NCBI GenBank assembly: GCA_051453625.1
Contig: JBOZIK010000001.1
Location: forward strand, 216,594,042 to 216,647,366
From: Welwitschia mirabilis
Taxonomy: Eukaryota > Gnetophyta > Gnetopsida > Welwitschiales
Length of the DNA stretch: 53,325 nucleotides
Reading direction: 5' to 3'
The position numbers and the translations under genes were made by a program. Below the pieces are notes generated by a model. The model saw only the letters and a list, made by a program, of their open reading frames with translations. It did not search any database and was not told the DNA's origin. Shown here one piece after another: positions 45,179 through 53,325 of this stretch (positions are counted from its first letter, which is position 1; each line of letters starts with the position of its first letter).

Positions 45179-45485
45179 TGTTTAAAAAACCTCCCCTCAG
45201 GGGTAGAAAAAGAGGCATGAGGTTTAAGCATTACTGTTATGCCTTTTTAGGTTTTCATAGTAGTTAATGCTACCAATGAGCTTACAAAAAACATGTTGAA
45301 TATGCACTACAGTGAAATCCTCAAACTAAAAATAGCCTCCAACGAGCCTCTAGAAACCTTTCAAGAAAGCGCCTACATATGGAAACCATGAAAGAAGCAC
45401 TCTAATGTGTAGAAGATGCACTAGATCTGGGTGGGAACTATACCTTTGCCTACTTCCAAGCACTCCAAAAGCAAATCCTAGCTAC
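45179..45485 (-). promoter_or_regulatory. Probable LINE 2 5' untranslated region
   Basis: Directly upstream of the ORF1 start, this 300-base part is visibly richer in G and C than its surroundings and ends where the plus-strand gypsy integrase resumes (about 45,490). Plant L1 elements have an internal promoter in the 5' UTR. No specific box was found. Confidence 0.5.
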
Positions 45486-45499
45486 TCTACTCTATCCTA

Positions 45500-46330
45500 A
45501 ATTAAAATATGTTAATAATTTCATACTCTTTTTAAAAATTAATACATTTAATATTATGTTTATTATATGATCAAGTGGGCTGAAGCAAAATCTTATCATG
45601 AGAATGATGTGAAAATTGTTATATGATTTCTTAAATAACAAGTTATTTCTTATTTTGGAAATTTTAATATTATTATTGGTGGTTAGGAAAATCATTTTAT
45701 AATAAATTATGTATAAATTCAATTTTAAGATATGGTTTAATTCATAATGTTTTTAAATAACCTGTGATTCAAAACAAATGAAGAAGTAAAAGTTACTAAC
45801 TAAAATATTGTATGCATANNNNNNNNNNAGAAGATGATTAGTAAAAATGGAAAACATTGATCACTTAAGTTATTAGATGAATTATCAGTATACTATATTA
45901 CTTATAACACTTTCATTAATGTTGATCACATTTTAGTTTGTTTATAATAAGTGAATTTTTATACTAGTTTAAATTGAGCATAAGGCATAGAAGGCAATCT
46001 AAAAGGTAAATCTTGATTCAATTAAAAATGTAAAGACAATATTATACCTAACTAGTGAATTAGATGAATTACAATTAAATATAGATGAAAATCAATTTTT
46101 AGTTAAGAAGAAGATCAAATTATATCATGGCAAACTTATTTTAATAAATTTTTCATGTCAAATTCAAGAGTTTCCAAGGAAACTTAGGTTTACATAAGAA
46201 GGTTCATTTAAGGTTTTGAAAGCTTATCCTTATGAAGTTCTTAATATGAAATATCTCAATGATGATTATATTTTTAAGGTAACGAGTTCTAAGCTAAAAT
46301 TGTTGATTAATTTGATTACACCTAACTAGA
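45500..46330 (+). pseudogene. Gypsy integrase, second part of the split element
   Basis: The plus strand reads VYYMIKWAEAKSYHENDVKI and ISYFGNFNIIIGG (integrase core from about 45,540), then a 10-N gap (45,819-45,828), FVYNK, IEHKA, SELDELQLNI, KKIKLYHGKLILI, FPRKLRF and GSFKVLKAYPYEVLNMKYLN, with DDYIFKVTSSKLK at the end. This is the back half of an Athila-class integrase. The first half and the RT are at 29,645-31,085 on the same strand. Only about 80 codons are missing between the two parts, as expected for one gene cut by an insertion. Stops occur throughout. Confidence 0.88.
45819..45828. other. Assembly gap (10 N)
   Basis: Inside the integrase remnant. Confidence 0.99.
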
Positions 46331-47305
46331 ATGATCATCTATGATCATATTTATCTTTCAATCATCTTTGCAGAGTCCTATTTACAAAAGATTTATGTTA
46401 TTTATATTTTTAATGGATTTGTTAAGGAAAGTAATGATAAGATTTTTAAGGAATTAAATCTATGTCATGCACAACATTTCCTTTTTCTTTTCTTTTTTTT
46501 TTTTTTTAACTAAGATCTAATGCTTGATTTGATTTTTTATGATTTGTATTAGTAATTGATTTTAGGGCCATTGTATCATTCTTAGATTATGAATTTTTTA
46601 TTTTTAGATATTTCTTATTTTATTTTTGATTAAAAAATTCATAAAATTTAAGTCTATAATTTTGAATGATAAGATTCATAAGTCCTACTAAATCACTAGT
46701 TAAAGGCCTAGAAGATTTAGGGAGGGACTACTTTAATCAAGCATACATGAAACACTAAGAACATTTTATGCTTCTAGGGAATTAATCAGATCTTTATAAT
46801 TTTAATTTTAGTTTCTTAGTATTTTCTTATATGTGTGTTTGTTTTAAATTCTTTACTTTTTTATGATATTAATAAAATGAACATTATCTCTTATAACTCA
46901 CAATGTAGACATCTTTTAGACTTTTTAATTGTGTTCCTCATTTGAAATTATAATTAATTTTGTAAGCTTAATATGTTTTTATTATGAATGATAAAATTAA
47001 ATAAACAATGGATCAATAATATCAATTCTTGGAAATATGCATGATAATTACTTAAGCATCAATATTTGTTATTCATGCTAATTTTTCACATATACTTTCA
47101 TGAATTAATTGATTTTCTTTCTTTCTTATTCATGCTTATCTAATATAACATGGAGGTTATTGAAAATTCCTTTACCTCTAGAAATACATAAAAGGAATCC
47201 TCCTAATGAACTCTCCTAATCTTTAGGACATTCTATCAAAGCATGTACATAAAATTACTAAGTAAAAAATAAATGTGCATTCTTTAGTTTCATGTGTAAC
47301 ATTAC

Positions 47306-47315
47306 NNNNNNNNNN
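47306..47315. other. Assembly gap (10 N)
   Basis: Ten N in A+T-rich sequence. Confidence 0.99.
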
Positions 47316-49532
47316 ACCACATTTGGCATGTAGTTTATTTCCCTAAAAAAAGTTTCATTAAACTGATATATAAAAGGAGTATAACAAAAAGGCATTAAAG
47401 GCCTTACAAATTTGACATGATAAAAAGTAGATGATAAAAAGTAGAGCAAAAAATTACTTAGAATGAAAAGTGAGATAAAAGATTCTGCATCATGTGCTGT
47501 AAGCATAAGAACTAATAGACAATTTGTCTAGTTAATATTTTAAAAGCTGCATGAGGAAATTAACATCAAGATTGAGCTTCATTGCTTGAGTTCGAATATG
47601 ACAATAAACATTGTATAAAATATTTATCTTCTCTTCAATGAAAAAAATATGGATATAAGAAGACCTAGTTCTCTCAAACCTTAGGTTGCACCTTATCTTT
47701 CAAATTTGATATAAAACTATATGTCAAATAATCCTATAAAGAAATTTGAAATAGTTATTAATATTTGAAGAAAATTTAAATAATACCAAATATTCATAAA
47801 TTTAAATGTTTGAGAGGACTTGACATGTTTAAATTTAAGTATCCTTGGAAAAATGGCATTACCAGAAGAGATGAATAATATCATGTATAACTCCACATTT
47901 GGAAAATAGGATTATGGATGCTAATATGCTAAAATTACTTTCCAATAGATAAGCCATATTATAAAAAATACCAAAGGAAATGTTTAGTTTTACAAAGTAT
48001 AAACAATTTCTAAATATTTTAATAAGTGGTTGCACAATACTACTCAGTCTTCTATTTATGCCAAAGCTTGTTATAGTGATCAATGATTGTGATTAGAATA
48101 TGAAGCAACTAGAATGGAATGCATAGCTAGTAATTCAATATTGTAAAGCCATTTTTCTAGTTAATCCTCTTAGGATTCTTTTTTATAGATTTATCTAAGT
48201 GCAGATGCTAAAGAAAAAAATTGTGAATCCTAATGGAAAAAGTTGTATGGTAGAGGAAGTATCATAAGTATAATGAGATATCTCCAAAGAAATTTATTGA
48301 GTTACAAGCTATAGATAATTAAAGGAAAGCATGCATTTTTAAAAATTATAGGTCATTATCCTTAAGTTTGTAAGAACAATAGAAGATAAAGAAAAAGGTA
48401 GCCATCATGAATAGAGTGTAATGAGTAATTTTGGATGAATTTTAATATTATTCTAATTAACACATTTATGTATATTTTATAGGCTCTCCAAATATGTTTA
48501 AAAACATGTGCTTCTAGAAGCATAAGTTTATGTGGTAAAAAAAAATCTAATTAATAAAATAAAGACCCTACTAAAATGATTTATGCTTAGGAAATTCTTA
48601 GGCTAAATGGAGCTGAAGAAGCCTCCTAATAATATATAATAATTTAAGAAATTCCTTTAATTGTTTTAATTTTCTTAAAAAGTTCTCTAAAATTTTGGCC
48701 AATTCTAGGAAGATCTTTTGTAGTAAAAATGCTAGTGATCTTGAGCCATTTTTTATAATGTGAAGCTAAAGTAGAGATTTAGTAATTTCTTAAAGTTTTC
48801 ACTAAGGATTTCTATGAAATTTAATATTCATCTACTTTGGCCTCCACTCTTCTCTCCTCTTCACAATTAATTAAAAGAAAAGTAATTTTCTTTAGTTATA
48901 ATTTCTAAGGACTTCCTACCATGTGATGTTAATCTATCATAAAATAATTAATGTTAATCTATCTCTTATAATATTAATAACCTCTTATAGTATTTATATG
49001 CCTGTCAAAGGAATTCTCAAATGTTTCATTGTTTTTGAACCTATAGTTTATGATTTTTATATTTAAGAATGTTGCTTTATGTGTGAAAAAGAAATGGTTT
49101 AAAATAAGTCATTTTTAGCATTTTCCATGTAGTTATAGAATGGATTCTTAAAAGGGCATTTCATTACTTAGCTTTTTTTCATGTGTAATTAAAACACTCT
49201 CACATTCTTAAGTGTGTAAAAATGAATGTTAAAATTTTAAAACTTTAGAAGTTGGAAGAGAATTAATCAATGAAGGTTTGAACTGATGGTTTTTTTGTGT
49301 TAAGCATGATTATATAAGAGATATTTTGGCATTATTAAGGATTGATATACTTAAATATATTCTTTCATAAAATGGAAGAAATAAATGTTTTTTTAATATG
49401 TAAGTATGTAAGAGAAAAAGACCTTTCAGGAGGTGAAGCTAATTTCATGTTTTAATGTGCATTGAAGGGATTGTTATCAAATTTTTATTTTTGTTAGTTA
49501 TAAAGGTGGAAGGCATGGCTAAATTAGATGAT

Positions 49533-49606
49533 TTACAAACATCTTGAGTGTAATCAATAAACATGAATCACAAATATCTTAAGTATGATCAATAAATAAG
49601 ATGAAT
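49533..49606. repeat. Two-copy tandem repeat, ~35-bp period
   Basis: ttacaaacatcttgagtgta is followed 35 bases later by tcacaaatatcttaagtatg, with the continuation atcaataaa in both. Imperfect and short, consistent with old slippage. Confidence 0.6.
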
Positions 49607-50035
49607 AAATTATTGAATGATCATGATAATTCAAAAAAATTACAATTACAAATATATCTTTCAGGATGAAAAAATTATGGAAGTTTATGTGATGATGATA
49701 CATTATGATGAAACTTAAATTTAAAAATTAAGAAAAACTTAAATATCTTATTTTAAAAACTTTAAAACATTCAACATATGACCAAAAAACCTTAAAATTA
49801 AATTTTTATTTATAAATTATAAAAAAACTAACTAATCAAAAGGCCATAAATAAGAACAATTGTACAATGTATAAAGAAAAATGCAAGAATAATTTTTTTA
49901 GAATTATGTAAAAATTATAAATACTAACTGAGAATTATCAAAAGTGTAAAAATTCAGTGAAGCATGCCAAGAAAATATGATATGAGAAAAGGAAATATTC
50001 AATAGTTAATATAAAATATTAGCTTGTGAAAATAA

Positions 50036-50143
50036 GAGATAAGATTCAAGAAGGATACACCTTAATGCTTGATGATTGATATGCAAGATTTACATGAAAA
50101 AAGTAGAGATAGGATTCAAGAAATATGTATCTTAATGCTTGAG
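50036..50143. repeat. Two-copy direct repeat, 70-bp period
   Basis: gagataagattcaagaa and the phrase cttaatgcttga (50,036-50,073) recur at 50,106-50,143 with a few substitutions. Confidence 0.7.
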
Positions 50144-51534
50144 GAAGAAGTTCATATTTTTAGAATTTTTTAAATCTTAAGACTTTTTTAATATTATTTT
50201 ACTTTGGTCTTATTTTGATCTTTTTGATTTACTAATCAAAACTCATTGGTTTTAATTCTTAAGATGTAACGGGCTTGCTTTACATATGCACTTGAAGTTC
50301 AAGAAAAATTTGAAGAAATTCAAGAGAAATATATATCATATCTTAAAAAGCACTTATAGCATTAATATGATTCCTAGATATGGTAGTAAATTTTTAATTA
50401 TTACATAGTCAATCTAAATTAATATGATTAGAAGTTAATTCTTCCACAACACACATATATATTAGTACTAAAACTTAAGAGATCGATTCTACATTTATCC
50501 AAAATAAGAAGATTGTAAAGAAAGTGTTAAAACATATATATGATAATGGTACCATATGAAAAAGGGTTGATTTAATAGTAACATGAAATAATTAAATGTT
50601 AGATGATGAAATGATTAACATACTATAACAAATCATAATTCTAATTATTGCTTTAATGATTAGATAAATTAAGTGATGGTTTTAATTATTAAGACCGAAT
50701 AACATGAGAGATAAAATTGTTTATCTAATATGGAATTAACCCATAGCAATAAAAATGATATGTAGAACTATGCATGAAAACATTAATAATGAGGAAAATA
50801 ATCAAGGATAGAAATCATTATTAAAGGATGCTATAACAATGTCTTTAAGGTTCAAAATAATAACATTCAATGCTCAACATATTAAAGGACCATCCTCTAA
50901 GTCAAGGATTAAAAAGAGAACATTGAGAATAGAAGTATGGAATTGTAGTGACACTAACTTATACAATAATGAATTTAGTATGTTTGCTCCATAAGTATTT
51001 TAGTATTAAGGTATCTTAAGGGTTAACATATAAGTACAATTGATAGGAAGAAGATCCTTTATAAAGCTTATCTTATAACTCTAACTTATCATCACACTAA
51101 TAAATTATATCACTATAGCATGATCAAAGATGAATTCCATAGGTCTTAATTTTAAGGCATTTTAACATAGGTTTTATATGATCACAAATTAATACAGAAC
51201 CAAAGAACTAATAAATATGTCTTATAGTATTAAATCATGTGTAAATAATCATAAAGAACATTATTATACTAAAGAAGTAGACATAATTAAGGGCTAAAAT
51301 AGATAAATTTCTATTTCAACAAATAATGATCATTTAAGTTCAAAATGTTATATTAAAAACTAGTGCAGTACATTTTGGGATAAAAATTCACATAACTTTG
51401 TCGTGAAAGGAGGATTTCTTAAGAAAAATACATAATAAAATTATTCAAAGGATTTGGTGTGAATAATGCAAAGCCAAAATTTGTACTTATTGATTGAGTA
51501 ATAAGTTGAGGTTAATGGATTTAGAGTTCATTGA

Positions 51535-51544
51535 NNNNNNNNNN
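51535..51544. other. Assembly gap (10 N)
   Basis: Ten N; the flanks do not repeat each other. Confidence 0.99.
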
Positions 51545-52050
51545 CAATAGCAAATAGGCAGATACATAATATTTGCTATGATGTACTGTATTATTATCTT
51601 ATCAAAATTTGTGAAAAAGATAATTAAAAATCATCTACATATTATTAAGGATATACTCAGGTACTTTATTAGAACTAAGGACATTGGGTTGATGTATCCT
51701 AAAGGAAAAGTATGATGTTTCAAATTTCATTTTAAATGGAATTAATGAAAGTCTAATTATATCATGTATAGTATGAAATTAGTCTTCATTTGTTATGTAT
51801 ATAATGACAGGTGGTTAAGTTAAACTACCACAAATATAAGGTTGTAATCTTAAATAATTTCTTTAACAAGGTATAAAATTAGTGACATTATATGTGTTTT
51901 GATAGGTGAGATAGATGTCATCCATGACAAGTTAGCTAATTGCAAAAGGTCCCAAGAAAGGGGCTAAGGTGGTAGTTTATGCTTTTACTTTTGACCACTA
52001 GTCTAAGATCCTAATCCTTATTAAAAAGGATGTAAAAATAGTTTTTTATT

Positions 52051-53325
52051 AGAAATAATAAATAGATATATTAGAAATCAAAACAAAAGAAGATTACAAC
52101 ATAGCTTAAAAACTATTTTTCCAAGATTTATAGAAGTCACACTAGTAATCAAACCTTCAAACATCTGCATCTAATTTAGTTGATCCCTATTCCCAATTCT
52201 ATTCAGATATTGGTTTTAAACTAGCATACCCCAATGTTTCTACAATAAAGCAGTATTCATTTAGAGTAAAGTTTGAAGGAGGAATTTGAGCAAGTGGACT
52301 GATAATGATAGGCTCAGTTTATTCTTCTTATTTTTCTTACTATTGCTAATCAATATCTTGCATTTTAGATTAGATATTCCTATCCTAGTTTTTTTAGCGC
52401 ATTATCAGTGTACCCAGCAAATGTAGGTAAACCATGCTCCTCATCACTTTGACTATATTTAGGAGGCTCTCACAATAGAGGTTTTTAAATAAGCCCTCTT
52501 AGGATATCTTACGAAGCTAAAACTCCTACATATATTTTAATTTTTTTTGATAACTAAGTCAAATTAAACCTTCATGCCTTATCTTGTAGCCTTGTAAGGA
52601 GTAGCAAAGTGAATTTGAGAGAAAAAATGAAGACCTATATGGAACTCTCCCATCATGACAGGAAAAAAATGGAAATGTAGCTCATTGGTTTTGTCAAAAT
52701 GCCCTTTCTATGTGAAATAGTCCATAATTAAAGCTACTTAGGAATCAAAAGGCCTTGAAATATCTTTTCTCCTATAGGTTTATTCTCTTTATCTTAGAGG
52801 TTTTCCTATTAGGTTTTCAAATTAAGGTACTATGGAGACTTTAGGAGCATTTCTTTTAAGCTCAAAACCTTGTGGGCTTATGTAGATAGCATTACTAATT
52901 GAATAAATACTTATCAATATGGCAATTTTATTGAGTATTGTAGTTTTACAACTACAGTTCTCGAAGACCTCCTTTAAAAGATTTAAACAATAACCCCTAA
53001 GGCTCAACACATAAGAGTCTTATCCTATAGGTCGAAAGGCCTTCCAAGTCTATTTATGATTTAGCAGTGCATTATGCTTAGTGTGTCTAGTTCTTAAAGC
53101 CTTTTCCACATTCTTAGGCGGATCAAGATTGCTATGTCTGTAAGTGTTTATCCAATAGGATTCTAATGCTCTTGTGTAGTGCAGTTTAAATGCTCCCTAC
53201 TGTGCTTCTAGCTGTAATTTGAAATTGGATCTATTTATAGGGTTTGAATGAGCTTCACTTTTATGGATGTAGATCTCAGCTAGTTCTTTAATATGTTAAA
53301 TGATTCTGAATTTTAACTTTGAGCG
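52051..53325 (-). pseudogene. Unit B: second copy of unit A, cut by the window end
   Basis: Minus-strand frame with DSYVLSLRGYCLNLLKEVF, AIYISPQGFELKRNAPKVS, TYRRKDISRPFDS, GHFDKTNELHFHFFPVMMGE and FHIGLHFFSQIHFATPYKAT. It parallels unit A (38,380-39,893) without indels through about 137 codons and is the better preserved copy: 62 codons are open at 53,010-52,822. The homology runs to the last base of the window, so the 5' part lies outside. The left end near 52,051 coincides with the left end of unit A. Stops are shared with unit A at three or more places. Family unknown; see unit A. Confidence 0.5.

Larger units (their letters stand above)
46331..52050. other. A+T-rich tract without recognised genes
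   Basis: I found no domain on either strand over this 5.7 kb. The left part (46.3-48 kb) is where the 3' end and LTR of the split gypsy element would be expected, but no purine tract plus LTR start could be fixed. N gaps at 47,306-47,315 and 51,535-51,544. Small direct repeats occur at 49,533-49,606 and 50,036-50,143. Frames here are short and lie in low-complexity DNA. Confidence 0.5.

Noticed and set aside
46480-46508. Long T run as the 3' end of a minus-strand LINE
   Set aside because: No LINE coding sequence lies next to it on the minus strand, and the flanks belong to the plus-strand gypsy 3' region.

Overview
This is a repeat-dominated window of flowering-plant nuclear DNA. The plant origin rests on the element families: Ty1/copia with a TGATGATG-plus-purine-tract 3' end, Ty3/gypsy with Athila-like pol and an Asp-tRNA-type primer site, and L1-like LINEs whose ORF1 carries a DUF4283-like region and a CCHC knuckle. 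The sequence is extremely A+T rich, CpG looks strongly depleted by eye, and runs of N mark a draft assembly. I found no host gene, tRNA, rRNA or CRISPR array. All coding signal is decayed transposon sequence, so every gene-like entry is a pseudogene read across stops and frameshifts. The species cannot be told.

Layout. (1) 1-5.99 kb: plus-strand Ty3/gypsy LTR material with a polypurine tract at 1,086 and a ~670-bp direct repeat (1-694 and 4,003-4,671). (2) 6.0-7.3 kb: a minus-strand gypsy LTR with its primer site at 5,996. It abuts a truncated copia LTR. (3) 7.33-15.88 kb: a minus-strand copia element with a 1,329-bp TG...CA 5' LTR, primer site, gag, protease, integrase, RT and RNase H, purine tract and truncated 3' LTR. 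A deletion fuses integrase to RT. (4) 16.56-22.56 kb: a minus-strand Athila-like gypsy element (gag, gap, protease, RT, RNase H, integrase) with upstream LTR-like sequence. (5) 27.26-29.53 kb: three tandem copies of a ~757-bp unit. (6) 29.65-31.09 kb: plus-strand gypsy RT, RNase H and zinc-finger region. Its integrase core resumes at 45.50 kb, so about 14.4 kb appears to be nested inside it. (7) The nested block holds LINE 1 (33.2-38.0 kb), an unidentified retroelement-like unit A (38.38-39.89 kb) and LINE 2 (40.05-45.48 kb), all on the minus strand. (8) 46.3-52.05 kb: A+T-rich, unrecognised. (9) 52.05 kb to the end: unit B, a second copy of unit A.

Taken together this is a layered transposon graveyard. 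Catalytic Asp codons are repeatedly changed to Asn, primer sites have lost their CpGs, and a palindromic LTR motif has decayed to its two CpG-deamination products. These fit long-term cytosine methylation of silenced elements. The most unusual items are units A and B, the 757-bp tandem array, and the interrupted gypsy element.
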